Shown here: positions 34,075 to 42,985 of the stretch, in pieces
Layout of the letters: every line of letters begins with the position of its first letter
How positions within the stretch are numbered: position 1 is the first letter of the stretch
NCBI RefSeq assembly: GCF_002158905.1
Contig: NZ_CP021432.1
Span: 47,031 to 111,030, forward strand
DNA: 64,000 nt
Reading direction: 5' to 3'
DNA from: Yoonia vestfoldensis
GTDB taxonomy: Bacteria > Pseudomonadota > Alphaproteobacteria > Rhodobacterales > Rhodobacteraceae
Translations under genes and position numbers: made by a program
The notes under the pieces: generated by a model
Database searches by the model: none
Told to the model about the DNA's origin: nothing
The model's input: the letters and a program-made list of their open reading frames with translations, nothing else

Positions 34075-34302
34075 CTAGTTTCGCCATTGCTGCTTAAACT
34101 CTTCATCAAACCAGAGCTCGGCGTCCGCTGACGCACCACGAACGGAGCGAAAGTTCAGGTAGTGGCCGTATCCTTTTTGATCCAGCCAAGACTTGAAAGT
34201 AAGAAAACTTGGTTCGCTTTCTGCCGCGCGTGGAATGTCGACTTCATCCCCCCAAACATGGCACAGGTGCCTGATCACGGGTTCCGCCTCACTCTTCTTC
34301 AT
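34075..34302 (-). CDS. Small protein of unknown function (75 aa)
   Basis: ATG at 34302 with AGGAAT upstream; longer readings lack one. Acidic and soluble (AEPVIRHLCHVWGDEVDIP, FLTFKSWLDQKGYGHYLNF, ending ELWFDEEFKQQWRN). It looks like a real small cytoplasmic protein, but I do not recognise the family. Convergent with the broken recombinase. Confidence 0.6.
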   Translation of the reverse strand: MKKSEAEPVIRHLCHVWGDEVDIPRAAESEPSFLTFKSWLDQKGYGHYLNFRSVRGASADAELWFDEEFKQQWRN

Positions 34303-34492
34303 TGTCAAATTCCTAATAAACGAGCAGTAATTCACAGGCATGCAGCCTCGGCCAATGAGATGCGCCAGTTTTTGTACTTTCACCGCTCATTTCTTGCCCT
34401 GATCAAATCAATTGTTCAAATGTTTGATGGCAAAGCTGCAGGAGATGAAGCCTCAGCCTTGCCATCGCTCGGTTCACGCATTGCCTCGAACT

Positions 34493-34705
34493 TCATCCGT
34501 CGCGCATCGTGGTGCGGGGATTGCGAGCGCCATATCCAGAGCTGACAAACTTGCCCGAGACAGCACTACGTGTTGCACCGTGAGTTGATCCACCACCAAC
34601 TCTTTCACTCACTGTTGTGCGTGGACTGCGATTTGCGTGAGCTTTCGTAACGAAGCGTCCAGATATGGTGCTTCGGGCACGAGTGCCACTTCCTTTTTTA
34701 GCCAT
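34493..34705 (-). CDS. Small basic repeat protein (70 aa)
   Basis: ATG at 34705 behind AAAGGAAAT. The sequence has two similar blocks, RSTISGRFVTKAHANRSPRT and RSAVSGKFVSSGYGARNPRT. This pattern (SGRFV, then a run to RxPRTT) marks a widespread family of short, basic, probably disordered proteins of unknown role. Divergent from the XRE regulator, with the operator/promoter region in between. Confidence 0.7.
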   Translation of the reverse strand: MAKKGSGTRARSTISGRFVTKAHANRSPRTTVSERVGGGSTHGATRSAVSGKFVSSGYGARNPRTTMRDG

Positions 34706-34739
34706 GTGATTTCCTTTCATTTGCTAGGATGACGTTATG

Positions 34740-34781
34740 TTGCTAGGTAGCAATTGCTGTATATCCGATTCCCGGTATATT
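34740..34781 (+). promoter_or_regulatory. Palindromic operator and promoter upstream of XRE gene
   Basis: A perfect palindrome TTGCTAGGTAGCAA (34740-34753) abuts a -35 TTGCTG (34754-34759), a 16-base spacer and a -10 TATATT (34776-34781). The half site TTGCTAGG also occurs at 34721-34728. Likely autoregulatory operator of the XRE protein, shared with the divergent small gene. Confidence 0.6.
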
Positions 34782-34804
34782 GCAACAATGAAACGGGAGA
34801 TCAC

Positions 34805-35176
34805 ATGTCGAATTTTTTTGATGCTGAAGGATTCTATGCGGCCCTCGACGCCATCAGACGCGACCGGGAGATATCTTGGAAGAAAGTTGCAGAAAAAGCC
34901 AAGGTGTCTGCCTCGACGCTTACCCGCATGGGACAAGGGAAACGCCCCGACGTTGATAGCCTCGCGGCACTCGCCTCGTGGTCAAGCCTTGATGTGAGCC
35001 AATTCTATCGGACCGAAACGATGACACGATCGCAAAAGGATACCTTAGCCGAGATCACAACACTCTTACGGGCCGACAGGAACATCAAGGGTGAAGACGC
35101 CCAGACGATGGAACTGATGATTAAGACGCTGTATGAAGACATGAGGAAACGTAGGGCGGATGGCGCACAAGTTTAA
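34805..35176 (+). CDS. XRE-family HTH regulator
   Basis: 123 residues from the ATG at 34805 (GGGAGATC). The N-terminal HTH covers about 8-65 (FYAALDAIRRDREISWKKVAEKA, VSASTLTRMGQGKRPDVDSLAALASW). The helical C-terminus (MELMIKTLYEDMRKRR) is probably for dimerisation. It overlaps the ImmA/IrrE gene by 17 bases. This pair is typical of mobile-element regulation, where damage triggers the protease to cleave the repressor. Confidence 0.88.
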   Translation: MSNFFDAEGFYAALDAIRRDREISWKKVAEKAKVSASTLTRMGQGKRPDVDSLAALASWSSLDVSQFYRTETMTRSQKDTLAEITTLLRADRNIKGEDAQTMELMIKTLYEDMRKRRADGAQV

Positions 35177-35735
35177 GCACGGATTCAAGGCAGAGGCAGA
35201 GCGATACGCCGAAGAGTTTCGAGGTGAACTGAACCTCGAGCCACATGCTCCCCTGTGTCCGAGAAAACTCGCCAAACATCTGGGCGTTCCGATATTTGGG
35301 ATTATGAAAAACAGCTGCCTTCCACCAGAGATTCCAAATTACTGGGCCAGCCATCCCGATGATCCCTTCTCGGGATTGATCATCTCTGACGGTAGCTACA
35401 GGGAAATCCATCACAACGATTTTAGTCACCCACGCCGACAAAATTCAGATTTGGCCCACGAGCTTGCTCACGTCATCTTAGGACACGACATGGACGTTCC
35501 AATCAAAGAGAACGGCGAGTGCGCCTATGATCGCAATATTGAAGAAGAGGCCAAGTGGTTCGGTGCGACACTTCTGTTACCCAAAAAGGCAACAGTTTTC
35601 ATGGTCATAAATGGTTATTCAAGGCCACAAATCGAAGATGAATACCAGGTTAGCTGGCAACTCTATCGGTATCGGGTTGGTGTAACAGACGCGGTGCGCG
35701 CATCAAAAAACATCCGTCGAAGAAACGTCGCGTAA
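35160..35735 (+). CDS. ImmA/IrrE-family metallopeptidase
   Basis: 191 residues. Zinc peptidase motif LAHELAHVILGH (HExxH) at about residues 99-110, then DRNIEEEAKWFGATLLLPKKA, which carries the third ligand Glu and the family's FGATLLLP signature. Expected to cleave the partner XRE repressor at 34805-35176. Both genes are co-transcribed from the palindrome-controlled promoter. Confidence 0.9.
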   Translation: MAHKFKHGFKAEAERYAEEFRGELNLEPHAPLCPRKLAKHLGVPIFGIMKNSCLPPEIPNYWASHPDDPFSGLIISDGSYREIHHNDFSHPRRQNSDLAHELAHVILGHDMDVPIKENGECAYDRNIEEEAKWFGATLLLPKKATVFMVINGYSRPQIEDEYQVSWQLYRYRVGVTDAVRASKNIRRRNVA

Positions 35736-35822
35736 CATTTTCTTCTGCTCACTCGTCAGAGCGACCTCATCTCGGCAAGCCGACTAGCAAATGAGTCGTT
35801 CAATTAAGAAGGAAGCCCATAC

Positions 35823-36488
35823 GTGCCGCACAAGTCAAAGACAGATTTTCTACGAGGCGTTCGCGAATTCAACCCGAGTGCCTATGGCACCCCAGGTACG
35901 GCGAAGGAAGCAGCACGCCTGAAAGCCAAGGTTGATGAGTACGACGCTCAGTCCGGAGGAACTTGGAATTACGACAGCCTTTATTCAACTTGCATATCTC
36001 ATTTAAAAGGCATTCCACACGAACAGGCCGAGAAATTTCTGGCCTCTCATGAAGGTCCCGGCGAGGCGAAATCGAAACTGTCGATTTTCCAAGCGATGCG
36101 CAAATCGATACCATTTGATCATGCGCAATATGTTGAAACCGGCGGAAAAACGGTTTCTTTCGGTCAACAAGAGGCAACCATTGCGCCAGACTTTAGCTAC
36201 AAAACAGATAAAGGTATATTTTGCGTTTTTGTATATCCTTACAAACAGCCTGCGCTGAAACAAAACCAACGGATGGCGATAGTCAACACGCTTGCGTCGC
36301 CACCCCATTCCGAGCCGCACTTTCTCCAACTTGTTGAGTATTCCGAGATAGCGGGACAGCGCCGTGCAGTGATTGAAACATTTGAGTTTTCATACCGAAG
36401 CATGGACGAGAACTTCCTTCTGCACATGTCTGGCTTTTACGAAGCTCTCGACACACCTTCGGGCACGGGCGACTTATTTGGCTCATGA
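35823..36488 (+). CDS. Protein of unknown function (221 aa)
   Basis: GTG start at 35823 with AAGGAAG upstream. The N-terminal half is helical and polar (FLRGVREFNPSAYGTPGTAKEAARL, LSTFQ-like segments). The C-terminal half is probably beta-rich (IFCVFVYPYKQPALKQNQRMAIV, HFLQLVEYSEIAGQRRAVIETFEF). No motif is recognised. It follows the XRE-ImmA pair by 87 bases on the same strand and could be the effector or cargo they control. AT-rich relative to neighbours, suggesting acquisition. Confidence 0.65.
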   Translation: MPHKSKTDFLRGVREFNPSAYGTPGTAKEAARLKAKVDEYDAQSGGTWNYDSLYSTCISHLKGIPHEQAEKFLASHEGPGEAKSKLSIFQAMRKSIPFDHAQYVETGGKTVSFGQQEATIAPDFSYKTDKGIFCVFVYPYKQPALKQNQRMAIVNTLASPPHSEPHFLQLVEYSEIAGQRRAVIETFEFSYRSMDENFLLHMSGFYEALDTPSGTGDLFGS

Positions 36489-36555
36489 TTTTGATCCCTG
36501 CTTTTTTGCTCCCAAGCCACTTTGCAAGAGAAATTCCGGAGCATAATCGAACCCG

Positions 36556-39500
36556 TCAATCAGGCATGTTTACAATGGTCACCCCATCGATACAGCTGCG
36601 TGCCAATTCGACCAGATGGGCGTGATGCGTGAAGAGAATTGCTTGTCCGTTCCCGCCGATCTCCGCGCAAAGCTTTAGCGCCGCCCGGGCGCGCGTATCG
36701 TCGAATGTTTCCATGATGTCATCCAGGATCATCGGCAGCGGACCGGGTTCACGCGCAAAGCTGCGATATCCAGCGAGGCGCAGCGCAAAGTACAATTGAC
36801 CCATCGTGCCCGTCGACATCTGTTCAACAGGAACGGTGCCCCCATCAGGCCGGATACCGACGAGCTTTTCGCCTTCGGCCTGGGTCCAGACGTCGACGCC
36901 TGTCCACGCGGGGGCGGTCATGGTCACAAAGGCCTCTTCGACGTCACGCAACATGCTGCTGCGCCGCTCTGCCGCAAGCCGACGCAACGCTCCGCGTGCC
37001 GCAAGCACTCCGAGCCGAGCGACCGCAGCCAGACGTGCGCCGCTCCGCAATTCTTCGAGCAATGTTGCCTGTTCAGTTGCGAGATCGCTACGGTCGGCGG
37101 CCTCAAAGGCTTCACGGTACAAACGTTGAGCTTCGGTTTGCGCGTCGCGAGCGGCGTCGCGGGCGAGCTGTGCGTCTTGCAGCGCCTGTTCCAGCTCTGG
37201 CCCGCGTGTGGCATCAGGCATTTGGGCCAGTTCCTGGACAAAGAGACCATCATCGACGCCATCACGGGCCTTCTGACGCTCATGTTCCGTTGTTACCTTT
37301 TCCGCCCGGAGACGATCACGTTCCGCCAGCTTTGCGACACGGTCGCGCGGTGCGTCGTCTTGCCCGCCTTGCCCCTCGAAACAGGCGGCCAACTCATCTT
37401 TGGCATCCTGACGCTCGGTCTCTGTGCGGCGTTTCAACTTTTCGGTTTCGTCTAGTCTCGTGGCGGCTTCGGCACGTTTTTCGTCTGCCCGCGCTGCCTG
37501 CGCTACGCGCGTTCGTGCGCGGTCGACAAGTTGGCTAGGGTCGATATGTGTGTCGTCCTCGGGACCATCCATGATTTGAGCCAAACGCTGAGCGCCATCT
37601 GCAAGGGCGGCAATCGCTTGCTCCAAGGCCTCGATTCGCTCCGAGAGCCCTTGATGATCGCCATGGTGCCGATGCAAACTGCGCAGATGTGGTAAGGCCG
37701 AACGGATTGCCGAGATAGATCGATCCGGCAAAGGCAGCGCCGCTGTCAACTGGTCGAGCTTTCCCTGCGCCTTTTCGAAGTCGCTGCGACATTGCTCCGC
37801 TTTCTTGTCCAGTTCGGCAACGGTCTTCTCTCCATCCTGCCATTTGGCCCACGCCTTGCGATCGCTCTCCTCCAGCGTCAATGCGCGTTGTACCTCATTG
37901 GGCAGGTCGCCCTGTGCAGGTTGAAGCCGGAGGGGCCGCTCCGCATCAGCCAGCGCAGTGCGAGCGGTGTCCCTTCGGGCAAGACGATCTTGCAGCGCTG
38001 TTTCAGCGTTGGACAGATCGGCAGCAGCGTCTGCCGCTGTCCGAAGAGCCTGTTGGCGCGGGCTGAAGGCGGAGGGGGGCGCGCCGTCTTCCAATCCCAG
38101 TGCATGTGCCAATCCGGAACAGCGCTCCGTCAGGCGGTCACGCTGCGCAACCAAATCGTCGTGACGGGTCTTTGCGGTTTCGTGCCGGACTTGGTCGCTG
38201 CGCACTTGCCCTTGTGCTGCCAGCAGCCGTTGCCGGGCCTCGGCCCCCGTCAGATAATGTGCACGGGCACCGTCATCGGCGTACATTGCCGCTTCGAAAT
38301 GATCGGCTGTGTCGGTTGTCAGTTTGCTCCGATGCTGCTGCCATACGAGGTCACGCTGACGCCGGGTCTCTTCGGTCTTGACGACATCAACAGCGTCGGG
38401 TGCGTCCTCCTGCGCGGAGAGATCTGCCCGCGCCTCGGCCAATTCTGCTGTGCGGGCCTCAAGGTCTGTGCGTGCCGATGCAAGATCTGCGGTCAGGGTC
38501 GCCCATTCGCGACTGACTTCACCAAGCGTTTCCGGCGCAGGCAGACCTGCGGCAACACGGTCTTTCCAAGTACTTGGCAGGTCAGCGGTGACCTTGGTCA
38601 GGCGCGCCAATGCCTGTCCCTGGCTTGCCTCGGCGGCGGAGACATCTGCCACAGTCTTCCAGACATCGAAGGCGGCGCGCAGCGCTGTTAAATCTTGCGG
38701 TTTGGTGGGCGCTTCGCCATGTTGGGCGCGGGCTGCTTGGACGGCCTTGTGTGCGGCGTCGGCTGAAAGACTAGCAGTCAGGCAGTCCTGCACTGCAGTC
38801 TCCAGCGCCTCAAGATCGCTTTGCCCCAATGCGATTGTGGATGCCGGCGCATGTGGTATCTGGAGAAGCCCCAGAGCCCCGGAGATCTTTTCAGCGAGTT
38901 TCTTCCGCTCTTCGCGGCGACGGTCCAGATCAGCTCGCGCAGTGCTAGCCCGTCCCATCATCGGCGCGCCGTCGATGGTCAGGAGATCAAGCCGCTCCAA
39001 CTCTGCCGCCAAAGGCTGGGCCAGCGTGTCGGCCGGATGGTCTGCGATGATCTGTTCTTGTTTGGCGATCTCTTCTTTCGCTTCCTTGATCCGGATTGCC
39101 CGCGCTGCGATTTTCTCGACAAGGCCTGCAACACGCTCTGCCGCATCGGGAATGAGATCAGGGCCGTCCGGGAAATTGGCCAGGGCCTCTTTCAGCTGCG
39201 TTATCTTCCCGGTCCGGTCGTGCCAGTCCGCCGCAGCCTTGGACGCCGCTTGTCTTTGATGGGCCAGTCTAAGCTCGGCATCGGCAGTTTTGAACTCGGC
39301 TGATGTCCGGTCGCGATCATGACGAAGGGTGCGTTCCCGATCGGTTGTCAGACGATCAGCCCGCAATTCGCGGCCAATCTCTTTCAGGCGATCGCCGCCG
39401 GCCTTCAACGTTGTGCCCCGGCCACGTTTCTTATAGAATTGGTCGGCCCGATCTGCCAGTGAGTCCAACGTTTGAGCCATGCCTGTCAGCCCGGAGAGGC

Positions 39501-39963
39501 CTGCATGCAGGAGTTGGCCAAGGTCCCCTTGCGCTCCGGCAATCCGTTCGCCGCCTTCGCGCAGACCCTTCTCGTTGAGCGAGAACCGCTCCTCATAGGT
39601 ATCTCGCGTTAGGCCGTGCAATGCACCCGAAAGGATTGCCTCGTTTATCGGGCGGTCATCTGCGTCCAAAAGCGATTGGGTCCTCTTGCTGTTGCGGCGC
39701 AAGACCATAGGCCCACGCCCGGGCAGATCAAGTTCTGCCCCTACGACAAGATCACTTCGGTCAAACCGGAAGGCATAGGGATGCGCACCGCCCTTGAAAC
39801 CGAAGAGCAACTCCAGAAATCCGTTGAACGTGGTGGATTTTCCCGCCTCGTTCCGGCCAAAGATCACCGTCACGTCGGGCACGCCTTTGGCTGGTTTCGG
39901 GAAAGCAATGCCTGCGTCTTTAAAACGCCCGTAGCGGATCAAGTCCAACCGGTTCAGCCTCAT
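36556..39963 (-). CDS. YhaN-like SbcC/SMC-type ATPase
   Basis: 1135 residues. ABC-type head split by long coiled coils: Walker A GRNEAGKSTT near residue 36-45, RLDLIRYGRFKDAGIAF at the start, and C-terminal signature QMSTGTMGQLYFALR, Walker B PLPMILDDIMETFDD and a final HHAHLVELA. Much of residues 170-950 is Ala/Gln/Arg-rich coiled coil. With the YhaO-like nuclease, which it overlaps (ATGA), it should form an SbcCD-like DNA end-processing complex. Last gene of the minus-strand operon that starts with the TerB gene. GC-rich, unlike the HerA pair upstream. Confidence 0.88.
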   Translation of the reverse strand: MRLNRLDLIRYGRFKDAGIAFPKPAKGVPDVTVIFGRNEAGKSTTFNGFLELLFGFKGGAHPYAFRFDRSDLVVGAELDLPGRGPMVLRRNSKRTQSLLDADDRPINEAILSGALHGLTRDTYEERFSLNEKGLREGGERIAGAQGDLGQLLHAGLSGLTGMAQTLDSLADRADQFYKKRGRGTTLKAGGDRLKEIGRELRADRLTTDRERTLRHDRDRTSAEFKTADAELRLAHQRQAASKAAADWHDRTGKITQLKEALANFPDGPDLIPDAAERVAGLVEKIAARAIRIKEAKEEIAKQEQIIADHPADTLAQPLAAELERLDLLTIDGAPMMGRASTARADLDRRREERKKLAEKISGALGLLQIPHAPASTIALGQSDLEALETAVQDCLTASLSADAAHKAVQAARAQHGEAPTKPQDLTALRAAFDVWKTVADVSAAEASQGQALARLTKVTADLPSTWKDRVAAGLPAPETLGEVSREWATLTADLASARTDLEARTAELAEARADLSAQEDAPDAVDVVKTEETRRQRDLVWQQHRSKLTTDTADHFEAAMYADDGARAHYLTGAEARQRLLAAQGQVRSDQVRHETAKTRHDDLVAQRDRLTERCSGLAHALGLEDGAPPSAFSPRQQALRTAADAAADLSNAETALQDRLARRDTARTALADAERPLRLQPAQGDLPNEVQRALTLEESDRKAWAKWQDGEKTVAELDKKAEQCRSDFEKAQGKLDQLTAALPLPDRSISAIRSALPHLRSLHRHHGDHQGLSERIEALEQAIAALADGAQRLAQIMDGPEDDTHIDPSQLVDRARTRVAQAARADEKRAEAATRLDETEKLKRRTETERQDAKDELAACFEGQGGQDDAPRDRVAKLAERDRLRAEKVTTEHERQKARDGVDDGLFVQELAQMPDATRGPELEQALQDAQLARDAARDAQTEAQRLYREAFEAADRSDLATEQATLLEELRSGARLAAVARLGVLAARGALRRLAAERRSSMLRDVEEAFVTMTAPAWTGVDVWTQAEGEKLVGIRPDGGTVPVEQMSTGTMGQLYFALRLAGYRSFAREPGPLPMILDDIMETFDDTRARAALKLCAEIGGNGQAILFTHHAHLVELARSCIDGVTIVNMPD

Positions 39964-41141
39964 TTCGAGGCCCCCGCGTGCAATGTCAGAGAGACCTCGG
40001 CAATCGCTTCCTCAAGTAGCGCATCAAGACTGTCATCACCCAACTCGTCCATAATTTCCAAGGGCATAGCAAGACGCAGTTCTTCAAGTTCTTGCAAGGC
40101 GGACTCTCGAAAGCCTTCTTCGGCCAATTCATCCCGCATCAGACGAACCAGATCGTCGGTCCCGGCCCCGGTTTTGCCGAGCGGCAGGGCGCATTTAACC
40201 TTGTCGAGGAACACACAGTCAATGCTGTCCAGCACTTCAGTCGCCAGTTCCGTCACAAGGTCCGCGCCGTGTTGATCCGAGGTTGCGAAAAGGCGCACCG
40301 CCGTGTCGCGGTCCGGCACTTGCACGGACAAAAATGCGTCGCGCAGATTTCGCAGAACCTCCTGTTGATCAGAACAGTCGCTCAAGTCCAACGAACATTC
40401 GGAGAAGCCAAGGCGGCCAATGGGGCGGCGTTCGAATTCCGGGCTACCGTCGCCCAAGGACACCAAGGTAACGGTGCCACCCTTGCGCTCACCAAAGTGA
40501 CGCGGCTGCGGTATGCCGGGCATGATCACCAAGGCCGGTCCGTCGAGCCGCTCAAAGGGTGCATGAATGTGCCCGAGACACCAGAGGTCGAAGCCATGCG
40601 CCATCAGGTCTCGTTCGGAGCAAGGAGCATAAGGATCATGACCTGGGGCACCATCCAGCGAGGTGTGCATCAGCCCAATATTTCGTTTTCCAGGAACTGG
40701 AACCGGGTAGTCAGGCAGGAAGCTCTTCGACACATGGGCCGTATCGAAGGACAAACCATGAAACGCAGCATCACCGATTTCGACCGTGGGCGCGCCTTTG
40801 TGCAAAAGGTGGATACTTGGCCCCAAGTCTCCATGTGCATTGTGATCCAAAAGCGCATCGTGGTTGCCCCTGATCAGCACCGTAGCGACACCGGCTTCTG
40901 AGGCACGCGCTAGCTGAGTAATCAGAAAAGCGCGGGACTTAAGATCCGGGTAACCATTGTCAAATATATCACCCGCCAGCACAAACGCATCGACCTGTTC
41001 CGATATCGCGAGATCAACGATCTCGACAAAGGTATCACGGCTGGCCTGTTTCAAACGAGCGCCAAGGTCTGGATTACGCAACGCGACAGATCGGATGGGC
41101 GAACCAAGGTGGGTGTCAGCTGAAACTAAGAGACGCATCAT
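39960..41141 (-). CDS. YhaO-like metallophosphoesterase (SbcD-type nuclease)
   Basis: 393 residues; starts ATGATG at 41141/41138 after GGATGG. Calcineurin-type motifs in order: SADTHLGS, AGDIFDNG, IRGNHDALL, and LGHIHAPFE, with GLMHTSLDG before the last. The C-terminal capping domain has acidic helices. Mre11/SbcD-like nuclease subunit paired with the YhaN-like ATPase, whose start overlaps its stop. A 172-base gap separates it from HerA, the only sizeable gap in the downstream half of the operon. Confidence 0.9.
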   Translation of the reverse strand: MMRLLVSADTHLGSPIRSVALRNPDLGARLKQASRDTFVEIVDLAISEQVDAFVLAGDIFDNGYPDLKSRAFLITQLARASEAGVATVLIRGNHDALLDHNAHGDLGPSIHLLHKGAPTVEIGDAAFHGLSFDTAHVSKSFLPDYPVPVPGKRNIGLMHTSLDGAPGHDPYAPCSERDLMAHGFDLWCLGHIHAPFERLDGPALVIMPGIPQPRHFGERKGGTVTLVSLGDGSPEFERRPIGRLGFSECSLDLSDCSDQQEVLRNLRDAFLSVQVPDRDTAVRLFATSDQHGADLVTELATEVLDSIDCVFLDKVKCALPLGKTGAGTDDLVRLMRDELAEEGFRESALQELEELRLAMPLEIMDELGDDSLDALLEEAIAEVSLTLHAGASK

Positions 41142-41313
41142 ATTCCATCCGTGATTTTGCGAAAAATGCCGCTTTTGTTTTGACGCAATAGTTTATCTGT
41201 TGCCCCCTTAAACAAGGCCGTCGATCGATGGCGACAACCAGACATTTGATACGTTCTTTTGATCACCTACCGCCCTACATGTCAGTTCGTAACCGTCTGT
41301 CCACCCACGACTA

Positions 41314-42975
41314 TCACCGCCGCAGCCACTCGTCCCGAATTTCATCAATCGCAAGCTCTTTCCACTGTTCCTTCCAGAGCGCCCAATACGGAATATCTGT
41401 TGAAGCTGGCCCCGTAGTGCAAACGTCAATCTGAACAACGGAAGGAAGGGCAATCGATTCTCCCACAAGGAGCGCCTCTCCTTGCTTGAAAGCCGGCATT
41501 TTGTCGATCAAGGAGCCCAATGAGTCCGGCAAAAGCTTGCGAACATACCCCTGATCAACTGGATTAGTCAGACGCATCGCAACGAAACTATTACACTGCG
41601 AAAAAATAGTCTCAGAAATCTCTGACGGCCTTTGGCTAGCGAGTAACAAGGTAACTCCGTACTTCCGCCCCTCCTTAGCAATTCGTTCAATCGACACTTT
41701 CGAAGCGCGGAACTTGGAGAGTTCGCTGCTTGGGACATACTTGTGTGCCTCCTCATAAACGAGGAGGATTGGCGCATCATTGTTGATCTTCTCGTCTGGA
41801 TCAGCAACGGAGCGGAGCCGCTTGTAAAAGTAACCATGCTCAAAAATTAATCGCGAGATTAGTGAAACAGTTATGCTCAAAACCTCAAATGGGACACCAC
41901 TCAAATCAATAACGGTGACATTCTTTGGCTTATCTGTGCTGTACCCGAGAATTGAGCGAAGCGTTTCTTCGAAGGTAATGGCCTGTGACTTCTCCCCTAA
42001 AAAAAACTCAAGGCGGCGGTCGCTGATTTTGCTTTCTAGTCGGTTCACAAAGTTTGTAAGTCGCCCATAAAGACTTCCCTGAGTAACTTTCGATTGCCCC
42101 TTTTTTTCGCCAGTTTTGTATACTTCGCCAGTGTCGATCATCTCATCATTTCGATCAATCACATGCTTAAGAACTTTACGAATATCGAACGGCAATGGCG
42201 TATCCATGTGGATCCGTTCCTCTACATCGCCGGAACCAGTGTAGTGCGCCTTCCTGCTTTCAAGTACTGCATCCTTGAACACGTTCCGTTGATTGTGATC
42301 GTTCGCCTCGGTATCAAGGAAAAACTCTTCTAGCTCCTCGCCGCTCAGCAACCAGTATGGAAGCACAAGATTTGTGCTGTCCAAAAAGTTTGCATCGGGG
42401 AAGGCCGCACGATATTCGGAGTGGATATCAAAAATGATCACGTGCGAATTGTTCAGGGCAAAATCACCCTTTTCAGCTACAGCATTTTGAACGATTTTTG
42501 CGACCGTGTGTGATTTGCCAGAACCAGTCGATCCCACCACAGCAATGTGCTTGTTGAAAAATTTGTTCCCATCGACTGGAACTTCGACTTCTTGGTTCGT
42601 CGCGAGTCTTGAGAAGCAAAAACGATCGTTTAAGGGTAGTGCGCTGCCATAGATGAGCCGGATATCATCTATCGTGGCTGGCTCAACCGTCTTTGGTGGG
42701 ATTGCAAGGGCATCACCGCCCCGCTCGAACTTCTCATCACGCAACACACCGAGCGGAAAGGCGTCAATTACGTAATCTCGGGTACCGTCGTCACGAGCTT
42801 GAATTTGAAAATTCTCAATAATTGCGATCAAAACAGCATTCTCGTTGTCAGATACCTTGAGATAAGAACCAACTCGCAAGGCTTCTTCAGCCACGCGAAA
42901 GTTCTCTAAATCATCGACAACAATCTTCACCTTGTCAGGGAACACTGCGACCACTTCAGCTTTTACATTGCTCAT
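41314..42975 (-). CDS. herA: HerA-type ATPase
   Basis: 553 residues from an ATG behind AGGGGAAAA. The N-terminal HAS-barrel region covers about 1-125. The FtsK/HerA motor follows, with Walker A VVGSTGSGKSHTV (about 150-160), Walker B ILLVYEEAHKYVP and the sensor ASQRPSEISE, then CNSFVAMRLTNP. HerA forms hexamers that pump DNA and partner with nucleases. Here the partner is the DUF4297 gene 10 bases upstream. HerA-DUF4297 pairs are established anti-phage systems. AT-rich DNA. Confidence 0.92.
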   Translation of the reverse strand: MSNVKAEVVAVFPDKVKIVVDDLENFRVAEEALRVGSYLKVSDNENAVLIAIIENFQIQARDDGTRDYVIDAFPLGVLRDEKFERGGDALAIPPKTVEPATIDDIRLIYGSALPLNDRFCFSRLATNQEVEVPVDGNKFFNKHIAVVGSTGSGKSHTVAKIVQNAVAEKGDFALNNSHVIIFDIHSEYRAAFPDANFLDSTNLVLPYWLLSGEELEEFFLDTEANDHNQRNVFKDAVLESRKAHYTGSGDVEERIHMDTPLPFDIRKVLKHVIDRNDEMIDTGEVYKTGEKKGQSKVTQGSLYGRLTNFVNRLESKISDRRLEFFLGEKSQAITFEETLRSILGYSTDKPKNVTVIDLSGVPFEVLSITVSLISRLIFEHGYFYKRLRSVADPDEKINNDAPILLVYEEAHKYVPSSELSKFRASKVSIERIAKEGRKYGVTLLLASQRPSEISETIFSQCNSFVAMRLTNPVDQGYVRKLLPDSLGSLIDKMPAFKQGEALLVGESIALPSVVQIDVCTTGPASTDIPYWALWKEQWKELAIDEIRDEWLRR

Positions 42976-42985
42976 AAATTTTCCC

